From CAIKZD01 sp038203255 (GTDB lineage Bacteria; Patescibacteriota; Minisyncoccia; Moranbacterales; UBA2206): 64,000 nucleotides of DNA. Position 1 is the stretch's first letter; each line of letters starts with the position of its first letter. Location: the NCBI GenBank assembly GCA_038203255.1, contig JBBREE010000001.1, positions 55,717 through 119,716 on the forward strand, in the 5' to 3' direction. The notes beneath the pieces are model-generated. The model saw only the letters and a list, made by a program, of their open reading frames with translations, was not told the origin of the DNA and searched no databases. The position numbers and the translations under genes are program-made. Shown piece by piece: positions 16,564 to 24,644 of this stretch.

Positions 16564-17748
16564 ATGTCCGTACATCACAACAGCCACCACATGCATCATT
16601 TTCTAAAAAACAAGGAAATGAACGAGATGTATCTATCTTATGGTATTTTCAATTTCGCCCTTGGTCTCATTTCTGTTTTCATCCCAATCTATCTGTATAA
16701 AATTGGATATTCTATCCCGATGATTTTATTTTTCTTTTTCCTTAATTCCGTGGCTTTCGTAGCCTTTTCCTATGTGGGCGTGAAAATTGTTTCTCGCATC
16801 GGCGTGAAACACTCAATGCTTCTAGCCAGTCCAATGCTCATTCTCTTTCTTTTGGGCATGCAATTCATCGAAGCTTGGCCGATTTTATTTTATATTTTGC
16901 CAATCCTGCGCGCTTTCAAAATGATCCTTTATAATTATAGTTTTCATTTAAATTTTCTCCGCCACTCAGATAAGAAAGATCGTGGCAAGGAAGTTTCTAT
17001 GATCCAAGCCAGCGCAGTCATCGCCGGCATCTGCTCTCCTTTTATTGGCGGACTAATTTTGCACTTCGCCAATTTTTCTGCCCTTTTCATCGTTGGCGCC
17101 GTATGTATTTTTTTGGCTATGATTCCCCTTTTCCTGACCAAAGATATTTATGAACCGATTTCTTTTGGCAAAGGCAATCTTTTCTCCGGAATTTTCAAAA
17201 GAAAAAACCTACCCCTTATCGCCACCTTCTCCGGTTATGCTATTGAATCCTGGATCGGCATCATCATCTGGCCAATTTTCCTTTATCTCCTTTTTTCAAA
17301 TTTCGAAGCGGTCGGCAACATTACCTCACTGACTGCTTTTATCACGCTCCTTATATTCTACTTTGTTGGAAAAATAACAGACAAGAAAGACAGGCGCTCT
17401 CTTTTGCTCTTTGGAACAATACTCTATTTTTTCGGCTGGATAGGTAGAATTTTTATCACCGGACTAAGCTCGGTGCTCATTATAGATTCATATAAAAATG
17501 TTACCCAACAAATTCTTTTTGTTCCTTGGTCGGCCTATTCCTATGATCTGGCAGCTCAGCGCGATTATTTCAAATTCATTGTGAGACGCGAAGTAGTTTT
17601 TAACTTAAGTCGAGTTTTAGTCTTGCCTATTTTATCCCTAATCTTCTATATAAATTTCCACGCCTTCACTCTCTCCTTTATTCTTGCCGCTCTCTCAAGC
17701 CTTTTCTACATCTCCCTAGGAGAAAAAAGTCTCATCCGAGAAACTTAA
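16564..17748 (+). CDS. Major facilitator superfamily (MFS) transporter
   Basis: 394 aa with about 12 predicted membrane helices in two halves and a cytoplasmic break near residue 195-215 (PISFGKGNLFSGIFKRKN). Charged loop motifs after TM2 and TM8 (KIVSRIGVKHS and GKITDKKDRRS) are MFS-like. The substrate is unknown. The first 12 residues are very rich in histidine (HHNSHHMHH), which could bind a divalent metal, though this is only a suggestion. An extended -10 (TGC-TATACT, 16531-16536) precedes it. Confidence 0.82.
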   Translation: MSVHHNSHHMHHFLKNKEMNEMYLSYGIFNFALGLISVFIPIYLYKIGYSIPMILFFFFLNSVAFVAFSYVGVKIVSRIGVKHSMLLASPMLILFLLGMQFIEAWPILFYILPILRAFKMILYNYSFHLNFLRHSDKKDRGKEVSMIQASAVIAGICSPFIGGLILHFANFSALFIVGAVCIFLAMIPLFLTKDIYEPISFGKGNLFSGIFKRKNLPLIATFSGYAIESWIGIIIWPIFLYLLFSNFEAVGNITSLTAFITLLIFYFVGKITDKKDRRSLLLFGTILYFFGWIGRIFITGLSSVLIIDSYKNVTQQILFVPWSAYSYDLAAQRDYFKFIVRREVVFNLSRVLVLPILSLIFYINFHAFTLSFILAALSSLFYISLGEKSLIRET

Positions 17749-17771
17749 TTTTAAAATATCACTTGTTATTT

Positions 17772-18167
17772 TTACTTCTGACAAGCCTCACATCGACAGC
17801 CATAAGGTTTGATATATTCATCAAAATATTCTTTGCCATAATTATAATTCAATTCTTCCCCAGCTCGGATGCGTTTTTTAGCGTAGATAAAAATCCTTTG
17901 CCCTCCGATTCTCGCCTCGCAATTCGGTCGACAACTATGATTAATGTAACGACTTATATTTGTTCGCTTAGACCCGTCAATACTAAAACGAGAGTTAAGC
18001 GCAAAGATATATTTGCTATTCTTTTGATCGGCAATTGAGTTAGGTAATTTTTCTCCAGTATACTCAATTACTAAATCGCCCTTTTTAAAATCCACCGCAG
18101 AAAACAAACCTAACCCACTCCCCGACCTTTTCACTAAAAATTTTTTCTTCTCCATATTTTTTCTCAT
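17772..18167 (-). CDS. SET-domain protein lysine methyltransferase
   Basis: 131 aa, a compact SET domain almost alone. The pseudoknot motif NISRYINHSCRPNCEA (near residue 69), the GEELNYNYGKEYFDEY segment (near 103) and a post-SET cysteine group (GCRCEAC) are all present. The GxG start motif appears as SGSGLGLFSA. SET enzymes transfer methyl from S-adenosylmethionine to protein lysines. In bacteria without histones the target is open; HU, encoded at 39983, or ribosomal proteins are candidates by inference. The second methionine (residue 5) is an alternative start. Confidence 0.88.
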   Translation of the reverse strand: MRKNMEKKKFLVKRSGSGLGLFSAVDFKKGDLVIEYTGEKLPNSIADQKNSKYIFALNSRFSIDGSKRTNISRYINHSCRPNCEARIGGQRIFIYAKKRIRAGEELNYNYGKEYFDEYIKPYGCRCEACQK

Positions 18168-18191
18168 TCTATGATTAAATAGCGTTTTTCT

Positions 18192-18220
18192 AGTCTATAG
18201 ACCTTTTTGTCATCAGTCAA
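18192..18220 (-). promoter_or_regulatory. Promoter of the SET-domain gene
   Basis: Minus strand: TTGACT (18215-18220), a 17-nt spacer, TAGACT (18192-18197). Confidence 0.6.
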
Positions 18221-18291
18221 ATCTGAATTTAACACATCTATTTTTTTGGACTATAATGTAGATATAATAGAAAATTTTATTCCTCAATAAT

Positions 18292-20658
18292 ATGATCTAC
18301 CCGGAACTAAGCTCCCAAGAAGCAAAAAAACGTTTGGAAAAATTCGGCTTCAATGAAATTAAGGAAAAAAAACCAAATGCTGCCCTTAAATTTTTTCGCT
18401 GGTTAATTTCACCCATCGCCCTGATGCTTCTAGCCGCGGCCCTCCTTTCACTTTTTATCGGAAAAGATTTTGATTTCTATTTCATTCTAACTCTGATGCT
18501 GATTAATTTTTTCGTAGGGTTTTGGCAAGAAAAAAAAGCTGACAATGCCATTAAAAAATTACGCGAGAAACTGGCCGTACAAGTAACAGTTTTGCGAGAC
18601 GGTCATTGGCATTTCATCGCTTCACGCCTCATTGTTCCGGGCGACGTCATCGAACTCAATTTGGGTGACATCATCCCAGCCGACATCAAAATTCTGGAAG
18701 GGAAAAATCTCAGTATTAATGAAGCCGCCTTGACTGGAGAATCTCTGCCGAAAGATAAAAATGTCGGAGACGGATGTTATTCCGGATCTTTTATCGCTTC
18801 CGGCTGGGGACGCGCAAGTGTTGAAAAAACCGGCAGTGAAACGTATTTTGGACATATTCTCATTTCTATGGACACCAGTTATAAACGCAGTATCCTAGAA
18901 CAAGATATCTTAAATATCTCTAAATTTCTTTCTATTTTAAGCTTTATTTCTGTCCTTCTTTTAACTATTATTTTCCTTATCCAAGGGAAGCCCTTCTTAG
19001 AGCTTTTAACTCTTGACCTCAGCCTTATTATCGCCGGCATTCCGATTAGCCTTCCAACTATTATGACTCTCATTATTAGTTTTGGCGTCCTTGGATTAGC
19101 TAAGAAAAAAACTGTCGTGCGCCGCCTTTCTGCCCTGGAAGATCTGGCCAACGTCACAATGTTGCTTTCAGATAAGACAGGTACGCTTACTAAAAATGAA
19201 ATCGGCATTGAAAAAATAGTCTCTTACAATAATTATACTGAAAATGATATCGTAAATTTCTCTGCCTTAACCACCCGAAGGCACGACAAAAACGCCATTA
19301 GCCAAGCTATTTTGCAAAAAAGAAAGAGTCTCAAGTTGGAAAATGATTATACCGTCATTGATTTTCTGCCTTTCAACTCTAATCGTAAAAGAAGTACTAC
19401 CTTGGCTGAAAATTCTTCCGGTAGAATACTCATCTCCGCCGGAGCCGCCCAAATCATTGAAAGTTTTTGCCAAATTGATGAGAACACTAAGAAAAAACTA
19501 GACCAGGATGTCCGTGATGCAGCGCAAGGAGGATACCGCACTATTATGGTCGCGGTCAAAAAAACTGACAGAGAAAATGACGAGAGCGATATGACTTTGG
19601 CCGGGATGCTACTTTTCTCAGACACTTTGGAAAAAGGCGTCAAGAGCACTATAGAATTCATCAAAAAAAATGGCATCGAGGTAAAAATGCTCACTGGAGA
19701 TAATCATGCTATCGCCGAAAGAGTAGCTCATGATTTAGGCCTCAATGGAAACGTGGTTAGTCGGGCGTCCGCTCCCGGTGGAGATTATAAACATTTAACC
19801 CCGGAGGAATTTAGACGTATTGGAGTGTTTTCTGAAATTTTGCCAGAGGACAAAGCCGATTTGGTTTTAGCCGCGAAAAATAGTGGCTACATCGTGGCAG
19901 TGACCGGCGACGGCGTTAATGACTTGCCGGCTCTCAAAACCGCCAACGTCGGTATTGCTGTTAAAAACGCCGTAGACACCTTGAAAAGTGCCGCAGATCT
20001 TACCCTCTTTTCCAGTGGAATTTCTGTCATTCAGGATGCTATTTTAGAATCGCGCAAAATCTTTGCCAGGCTCTATGCCTATTCAGTTTACCGTATCTCG
20101 GAAAGTTTCCGTGTCATTGTAACCATTACTCTTTTAGGCTTAGTATATAACACCTATCCCCTCACCCCCATTCAACTCATCATTCTAGCTCTTCTTAATG
20201 ATATTCCCATCATCTCTTTGGCTTTTAATCGCGTACGCGTCGCCACTAAACCGTCTGCCATCGACGCTAAAGAACGAATAAAATATAGCCTTGCTTTCGG
20301 GATGGTCGGAGTGGTGAACAGTTTCCTCTTTTTCTTTTTAGCTAAAAATATTTTCCATTTGGATTGGGAAGTTTTGCAAACACTTTTCTTTTTAAAGCTA
20401 ACCATCTCCGGCCATATGCTCATCTACGTCGCCCACACCAAAGAGCGCTGGTGGAAATTTTTGCCAAGCCGAGAAGTTATCTGGGCCACCTCCACCACTC
20501 AACTCGTCGGGACTGCTATGGCATATTTCGGACTACTTATGAACAAAGCTCCGCTCTCTTGGATAATTTTTATCTGGATCTGGGCTTTAGCCTGGACGCA
20601 AGTCTCAGAACTGATGAAATTCATACTAGAGAAAAAATTCGCGCCAAAATCCAACTAA
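18292..20658 (+). CDS. P3A-type plasma-membrane H+-ATPase
   Basis: 788 aa. N-terminal actuator domain with TGESLP (near residue 148), phosphorylation site DKTGTLTKNE (near 293), hinge TGDGVNDLPALK (near 543) and about ten membrane helices. The closest class is the P3A proton pumps of plants, fungi and some archaea. In TM6, ALLNDIPI keeps the asparagine-aspartate pair that carries the proton in P3A pumps (ND of NDGT). No long C-terminal autoinhibitory tail is present. A cell with limited respiration could use it to build proton-motive force from ATP, as needed by the RND pump. That link is inference. Confidence 0.87.
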   Translation: MIYPELSSQEAKKRLEKFGFNEIKEKKPNAALKFFRWLISPIALMLLAAALLSLFIGKDFDFYFILTLMLINFFVGFWQEKKADNAIKKLREKLAVQVTVLRDGHWHFIASRLIVPGDVIELNLGDIIPADIKILEGKNLSINEAALTGESLPKDKNVGDGCYSGSFIASGWGRASVEKTGSETYFGHILISMDTSYKRSILEQDILNISKFLSILSFISVLLLTIIFLIQGKPFLELLTLDLSLIIAGIPISLPTIMTLIISFGVLGLAKKKTVVRRLSALEDLANVTMLLSDKTGTLTKNEIGIEKIVSYNNYTENDIVNFSALTTRRHDKNAISQAILQKRKSLKLENDYTVIDFLPFNSNRKRSTTLAENSSGRILISAGAAQIIESFCQIDENTKKKLDQDVRDAAQGGYRTIMVAVKKTDRENDESDMTLAGMLLFSDTLEKGVKSTIEFIKKNGIEVKMLTGDNHAIAERVAHDLGLNGNVVSRASAPGGDYKHLTPEEFRRIGVFSEILPEDKADLVLAAKNSGYIVAVTGDGVNDLPALKTANVGIAVKNAVDTLKSAADLTLFSSGISVIQDAILESRKIFARLYAYSVYRISESFRVIVTITLLGLVYNTYPLTPIQLIILALLNDIPIISLAFNRVRVATKPSAIDAKERIKYSLAFGMVGVVNSFLFFFLAKNIFHLDWEVLQTLFFLKLTISGHMLIYVAHTKERWWKFLPSREVIWATSTTQLVGTAMAYFGLLMNKAPLSWIIFIWIWALAWTQVSELMKFILEKKFAPKSN

Positions 20659-20662
20659 GCAC

Positions 20663-20691
20663 TTGCATTTTAGCAAAAAATATGCTATAAT
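20663..20691 (+). promoter_or_regulatory. Strong extended -10 promoter just after the H+-ATPase gene
   Basis: TTGCAT (20663-20668), a 17-nt spacer, TATAAT (20686-20691) preceded by TGC. It starts within 5 nt of the ATPase stop codon and points at the lysozyme-like gene. Confidence 0.75.
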
Positions 20692-20711
20692 GGATATATA
20701 GTAGAAATTAG

Positions 20712-20737
20712 AAAACGGGTGATTTCCCGTTTTTTTG
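20712..20737 (+). terminator. Hairpin terminator about 15 nt after the expected transcript start
   Basis: AAAACGGG-TGATT-TCCCGTTTT followed by more T. It may end read-through from the ATPase gene, or attenuate the promoter at 20663-20691. Confidence 0.75.
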
Positions 20738-20780
20738 TTTTAATAAAAGGATAATAAGCCTATAATTCAGGCTAAAAAGT

Positions 20781-21371
20781 ATGTTTTCTCTCACTTATAT
20801 CAAAAATACTCGCTTTTCATTACATTCCAGAAAAATGTTCCTTTTGGGGCTTATCGCCTTTGTTTTTATGTTAGATCTTTCCGTGATGAATTCTGATATG
20901 AAATTTTCCAAAGATATGTCCCACTCCGTTATGGTTAAATACGCCCCTCAAGTTTCTTGGGTCAAAAAAGCGCGCGCGATGGTCAAAGACACCCCAATGG
21001 AAAAAATGGTGCCTTATCTTTCTTCTCAAAATGAAGATACGACAGCTTTCCTCGTGAGTGTCGCCAAAAAAGAAAGCAATTGGGGCAAACGTTCTCCCAA
21101 ATTGGACGGACGCGACTGTTATAATTACTGGGGATATATGGGTCACACCGGAAGCGAAACTCCCAGTGGTTTCACTTGTTTTGACACACCTCAAGAGGCC
21201 ATTAGGATAGTGGGGGCTCGTTTCGACAATTTAATTAATGAGCAAGAACTAGATACCCCGCAAAAAATGGTGGTTTGGAAATGTGGCTTCGATTGTTCCT
21301 GGGACAATCCGGTGGCCGTTAAAAAATGGATCAAAGACGTCAATCACTATTACCAAAAATTTTACGAATAA
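20781..21371 (+). CDS. Secreted lysozyme-like (glucosaminidase/transglycosylase fold) protein
   Basis: 196 aa. A hydrophobic N-terminal segment (residues 20-38) serves as anchor or signal. A lysozyme-superfamily core follows: VAKKESNWGKRSP, where the Glu is the probable catalytic acid, and YNYWGYMG, the usual 'N-x-G/W' part of glucosaminidase-like folds. A C-terminal region has cysteines able to form disulfides. It resembles the small wall-lytic domain proteins common in Parcubacteria. The bond cleaved is not certain. A promoter and hairpin lie upstream and a strong terminator follows. Confidence 0.7.
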   Translation: MFSLTYIKNTRFSLHSRKMFLLGLIAFVFMLDLSVMNSDMKFSKDMSHSVMVKYAPQVSWVKKARAMVKDTPMEKMVPYLSSQNEDTTAFLVSVAKKESNWGKRSPKLDGRDCYNYWGYMGHTGSETPSGFTCFDTPQEAIRIVGARFDNLINEQELDTPQKMVVWKCGFDCSWDNPVAVKKWIKDVNHYYQKFYE

Positions 21372-21382
21372 AAATAGATCAT

Positions 21383-21418
21383 AAAAAAACTGTCCTGACA
21401 AAATCAGGACAGTTTTTT
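21383..21418. terminator. Bidirectional terminator between the lysozyme-like gene and copA
   Basis: AAAAAACTGTCCTGA-CAAAA-TCAGGACAGTTTTTT, a 15-bp perfect stem flanked by A- and T-runs. It serves both converging genes. Confidence 0.92.
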
Positions 21419-21434
21419 ATTGAAAAAATAAAAA

Positions 21435-23651
21435 TCATCTCCAATTAATCCTGAGACTATTCAAAACCACCGACACCGAGCTAAAGGCCATGGCTCCGGC
21501 GGCGATTTCCGGACTGAGGAGTCCGAAAGCGGCCAAGGGAATGGCGATGATGTTGTAGAAAAAAGCCCAGAATAAGTTTTGCCTAATAGTCTTAAAAGTA
21601 AGCTTGGAAAGCTTAATGGCTTCCAGAACTTTCTCCAAATTGTTTTGCATCAAAATTATTTGCCCGGCGTCTTTGGCGATATCCGCGGCGCTCCCCATAG
21701 CAATGCCGAGATCAGCTTGCACGAGAGACGGTGCGTCGTTGATTCCATCGCCCACAAAAACAATTTTTTCTCCTTCGTCCTGAAGTTTTTTAATCGCCTC
21801 CGCCTTTCCGCCAGGCAAAATTTCCGCCAAGACTTTTTCAATTCCCAATTCTTTCCCCACTGCTTCGGCCGTACGCATATTGTCTCCGCTAATCATAGCC
21901 ACTTTTAGTCCCATTTTCTTAAGCCCTTGAATGACGGACACGGATTCCTTCCTGATTTGGTCGGCAATAATTAAAACACCCACTACCTCTTGACCATGAG
22001 AAACAAAGAGTCTGGTGCCACCTCGAAGGGATTCATCTTCCAAGATAGATTGAGCCCAGACAGTATCTAGTTTATTCTTTTTTAACATTTTTATATTACC
22101 TACAACAATTCTGGTTTTATGTGTGGCGCAAACCGCTCGCATTCCCATCCCGCGTACTTCTTCAAAATCATTCAAACTAGCCAACTCTATTTTCTTATCT
22201 TTAGCACGTTTTCCAACTGCTTGAGAAAGTGGGTGTTCTGAATATATAGCTAAAGAAGCGGCTAATTTAAGTATCTTCTCTTTCTTAAAATCAAACTTTG
22301 GGTTCACGATAATCTCCTCCACTTCCGGCTTCCCTTCGGTTAAAGTCCCGGTTTTATCAAAGGCAACTAAGGTGATATTTTTCGCTCTTTCAAAACTCTC
22401 TCCGTTTTTAAACAAAATTCCATTTTTGGCGCCACGTCCGGTTCCTACCATAATAGCGGTAGGCGTAGCCAGACCCAGTGCGCAAGGGCAAGCAATTACC
22501 AAAACCGCCACTGCATTAATAATTGACACGGAAAAATTTTGCGAAAAAAGATAGGTCAAAACGAAAGTTACAAAAGCAATCGCAATAACAACCGGCACGA
22601 AAACTCCGGAAATCCTATCTGCCAATTTTTGAATAGGGGCTTTTGAACCTTGCGCCTCCTCTACGGCACGGATAATTTGAGCCAAAGCCGTCTCTTCTCC
22701 AACCTGCGTCACCTTAATTTTTATAATTCCATCAAGACTCAGCGTGGCACCATACGCTTTTGCACCCACGCTCTTTTCTACTGGCATTGATTCGCCAGTA
22801 AGCATTGCTTCGTCCACCATCGATCGACCTTCAACCACTTCACCGTCTAAAGGAATTTTTTCACCAGGCTTCACTAGAAGAATATCCCCTACTCTTACCT
22901 TATCTAGCTCTATCTCTTTTTCTCCTTGTCCCGAAACCAAGCGCGCTTTTTTCACGGAAAGTTCCATGAGTTTTTGCATCGCTTCTCCGGCGCGCCCGGT
23001 ACTCAGCGCCTCAAAATATTTTCCCAGAAGAATGAGAGTTACAATCAGCGCCGAAGACTCAAAATAGGACGCTTCACCGTGAAAAACGGCCCATAGACTG
23101 TAAAAATAGGCGATGAGAGTGCCCATTGAGACCAAAGTGTCCATATTGGCCCTTATTCTTTTAAGTTGCTTAAAAGCCATTTTGTGGAAGCGAGCACCAA
23201 AGTAGAAAACCACAATTGTGGCCAAAATAATATTCAGCCACGTGGACGATTCCAGCCCAAAAATCATAAAGCCAAAGCTAAATTTAAAAAACATCCCCAG
23301 AAAAAGTGGCAAACTCAAAACCCCCGACCACACAAAATCTCTTAAGTTTTTACTCGCCTCTCCCGCTTCGTGATGATGATTATGCATTTCAGCATCATCA
23401 GTGTCATTTGAAATTTGTAATTTGGATTTTGAAATTTCTTCTTCTATATCATACCCATTATCCACCACCACTTTTTTAACCTGCTCCTCGCTCAATTTTT
23501 CAGCATCATATTCCACATACGCTTTTTTAGACGCAAAATTAACCGTTGCCGAAACAATCCCTTCGGATTTTGTCAGAGCTTTTTCATTATTCAAGGCACA
23601 ACTGGCACAAGTCATCCCGGTTATTTTGAAAATTATTTTTTGCTTATGCAT
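21435..23651 (-). CDS. copA: Copper-exporting P1B-type ATPase (CopA)
   Basis: 738 aa. An N-terminal heavy-metal domain has the GMTCASC site (Cys15, Cys18). After a variable linker with a histidine cluster (HNHHHEAGE) come the membrane helices, including the CPC transport site (IACPCALGLATP), TGESMPVEK, the phosphorylation motif DKTGTLTEGKP, the SEHPLSQA nucleotide site and GDGINDAPSL. CPC with these features marks Cu+ export. It is 4 nt after csoR in one operon, so copper should induce it. The linker region (residues 70-85) is encoded by an AT-rich repeat like those between genes. Confidence 0.95.
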   Translation of the reverse strand: MHKQKIIFKITGMTCASCALNNEKALTKSEGIVSATVNFASKKAYVEYDAEKLSEEQVKKVVVDNGYDIEEEISKSKLQISNDTDDAEMHNHHHEAGEASKNLRDFVWSGVLSLPLFLGMFFKFSFGFMIFGLESSTWLNIILATIVVFYFGARFHKMAFKQLKRIRANMDTLVSMGTLIAYFYSLWAVFHGEASYFESSALIVTLILLGKYFEALSTGRAGEAMQKLMELSVKKARLVSGQGEKEIELDKVRVGDILLVKPGEKIPLDGEVVEGRSMVDEAMLTGESMPVEKSVGAKAYGATLSLDGIIKIKVTQVGEETALAQIIRAVEEAQGSKAPIQKLADRISGVFVPVVIAIAFVTFVLTYLFSQNFSVSIINAVAVLVIACPCALGLATPTAIMVGTGRGAKNGILFKNGESFERAKNITLVAFDKTGTLTEGKPEVEEIIVNPKFDFKKEKILKLAASLAIYSEHPLSQAVGKRAKDKKIELASLNDFEEVRGMGMRAVCATHKTRIVVGNIKMLKKNKLDTVWAQSILEDESLRGGTRLFVSHGQEVVGVLIIADQIRKESVSVIQGLKKMGLKVAMISGDNMRTAEAVGKELGIEKVLAEILPGGKAEAIKKLQDEGEKIVFVGDGINDAPSLVQADLGIAMGSAADIAKDAGQIILMQNNLEKVLEAIKLSKLTFKTIRQNLFWAFFYNIIAIPLAAFGLLSPEIAAGAMAFSSVSVVLNSLRINWR

Positions 23652-23655
23652 AAAA

Positions 23656-23922
23656 TTATTTACTCAATTTATTTATTTCCAAAATTTCACCAATCATTTC
23701 TTTTTTTCGCCTTTCATTAGTGCCTCGCATTGCCGCCGCAAAGCAACTATTAAGATGACCTTCTAAAATCCTAGCGTTAGCCGCCTTTAAAAGTCCCATC
23801 ACCGCCAAGTTTTGTTGCAAAATATCGATGCAATACTCCTGATTCGTAGCCATCCCAATCACCCGCCCCAAATGACTATGAGCTTTTTTTAACGCTATAA
23901 TAGTCTTTTTATCCTCTCCCAT
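23656..23922 (-). CDS. csoR: CsoR-type copper-sensing repressor
   Basis: 88 aa, the all-helical DUF156 family. The Cu(I) ligand set C-H-C is complete: Cys31 (EYCIDI), His56 and Cys60 (GHLNSC). The spacing of 25 and 4 residues is the same as in Mycobacterium CsoR. Copper binding releases the tetramer from DNA. It is the first gene of csoR-copA, and a C-tract palindrome lies at its transcription start. The C-H-C pattern argues against RcnR (nickel/cobalt) or FrmR (formaldehyde). Confidence 0.92.
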   Translation of the reverse strand: MGEDKKTIIALKKAHSHLGRVIGMATNQEYCIDILQQNLAVMGLLKAANARILEGHLNSCFAAAMRGTNERRKKEMIGEILEINKLSK

Positions 23923-23986
23923 ATTTTTTTAAAATTTATTATTTATAATTTTTGACATTTGAAATTTGGATTTTGATATTTATAAC

Positions 23987-24005
23987 ATACCTCCCCCCCA
24001 GGTAT
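23987..24005 (-). promoter_or_regulatory. CsoR operator
   Basis: ATACCT-CCCCCCC-AGGTAT: a 6-bp inverted repeat around seven C (seven G on the transcribed strand). CsoR operators are GC-tract palindromes of this kind. It covers the expected start site of csoR-copA. Confidence 0.8.
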
Positions 24006-24009
24006 ACCC

Positions 24010-24038
24010 ATTTTACTCTCCCCTTAAAAAATTGTCAA
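24010..24038 (-). promoter_or_regulatory. Promoter of csoR-copA
   Basis: Minus strand: TTGACA (24033-24038), a 17-nt spacer, TAAAAT (24010-24015). Confidence 0.8.
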
Positions 24039-24040
24039 AC

Positions 24041-24070
24041 AAAAATAAAAAGCCTTCCGAAAAAGGCTTA
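24041..24070 (-). terminator. Terminator of the small gene at 24100
   Basis: AAGCCTT / AAGGCTT stem; on the minus strand it is followed by TTTTTATTTTT. Confidence 0.7.
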
Positions 24071-24099
24071 GCGGGAACTTAAAATCTTAAGTTGCTACT

Positions 24100-24354
24100 T
24101 AAAATTTTAAATTTGGCAGAAGCAAAAATATAACGTGGCATATTTTTGCTTCTGCATTTTCGAAACCTATCGGGTAGCTAAAATCCTGAATCGCTCCTCC
24201 GTCTAGCCTCCGCTCTTTGTTTTTGTCCCTGTAATTCATACCATTCAGCCGTATATGGCCTAGGTGTCTTGTTCTGCGGAGTTACTATCACGGCTCTTGT
24301 TTCTCCATCAGCCATCTTGACGACGATAGTAGTTCCTTTCTTTCCAGCATTCAT
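24100..24354 (-). CDS. Small protein of unknown function (S4)
   Basis: 84 aa from ATG 24354. The start is supported by GAGGTGAG 4-11 nt upstream and an in-frame stop two codons before. Residues 1-28 look like two beta strands (KGTTIVVKMADGETRAVIV), residues 35-58 are basic and helical (EWYELQGQKQRAEARRRS), and the last 25 residues are encoded across a 16-bp hairpin and become hydrophobic (CHVIFLLLP). That hydrophobic end may not be functional. It is the downstream gene of leader RNA 2, about 60 nt after its terminator. No family is recognised. Confidence 0.6.
24117..24156. repeat. 16-bp perfect inverted repeat in the 3' end of the small gene
   Basis: GCAGAAGCAAAAATAT / ATATTTTTGCTTCTGC with an 8-nt loop. 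No T-run follows directly, so it is not a standard terminator. It could be a transcript-stabilising hairpin or a short mobile palindrome. Confidence 0.75.
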
Positions 24355-24410
24355 ATCTCACCTCATCTTGTTTGTGTTTTTAATTATTCATTTGAATAAT
24401 CATTGAAAGA

Positions 24411-24550
24411 ACAAAAAAAACCAGCCCCTTATGAGACCGGTTTATTTTTATCAAGAAGATTTACATATTCTTAGCAAAAACAAAGCGACCTCGCTGGCTA
24501 AACCAGAAAGTAAAGCTATAATAGAATGTTTTTGTTACGTTTTTTATCAT
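24411..24550 (-). ncRNA. Structured leader / small RNA 2 (about 140 nt) ending in a terminator
   Basis: Bounded by a good promoter (24557-24585) and an intrinsic terminator (24413-24443). Inside, CAAAAAC (complement of 24528-24534) can pair with GTTTTTG (24475-24481) and enclose the hairpins CTGG-TTTAG-CCAG and GCGA-GG-TCGC. It resembles RNA 1 at 25550-25709 in order of elements and in the shared tract TTTGTTTTTGC. A small gene follows the terminator, so it may be an attenuating leader or a free small RNA. Confidence 0.45.
24413..24443 (-). terminator. Terminator of leader RNA 2
   Basis: Minus strand: AAACCGGTCTC-ATAA-GGGGCTGGTTT, 11 pairs including three G-U, followed by T8. Confidence 0.8.
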
Positions 24551-24556
24551 ACATCC

Positions 24557-24585
24557 ATTTTAAACTACGAGTTGAAAAGTGTCAA
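24557..24585 (-). promoter_or_regulatory. Promoter of leader RNA 2
   Basis: Minus strand: TTGACA (24580-24585), a 17-nt spacer, TAAAAT (24557-24562). Confidence 0.7.
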
Positions 24586-24593
24586 ATCATAGG

Positions 24594-24636
24594 CTAAAAA
24601 AATGTCTACACCAAGCTAAGGTTCAGCTTGGTGTAG
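24594..24636 (-). terminator. Terminator after the three-gene small-protein operon
   Basis: A perfect 12-bp stem CTACACCAAGCT / AGCTTGGTGTAG (24606-24636). On the minus strand it is followed by ACATTTTTTT. Confidence 0.85.
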
Positions 24637-24644
24637 GAAAAAAT

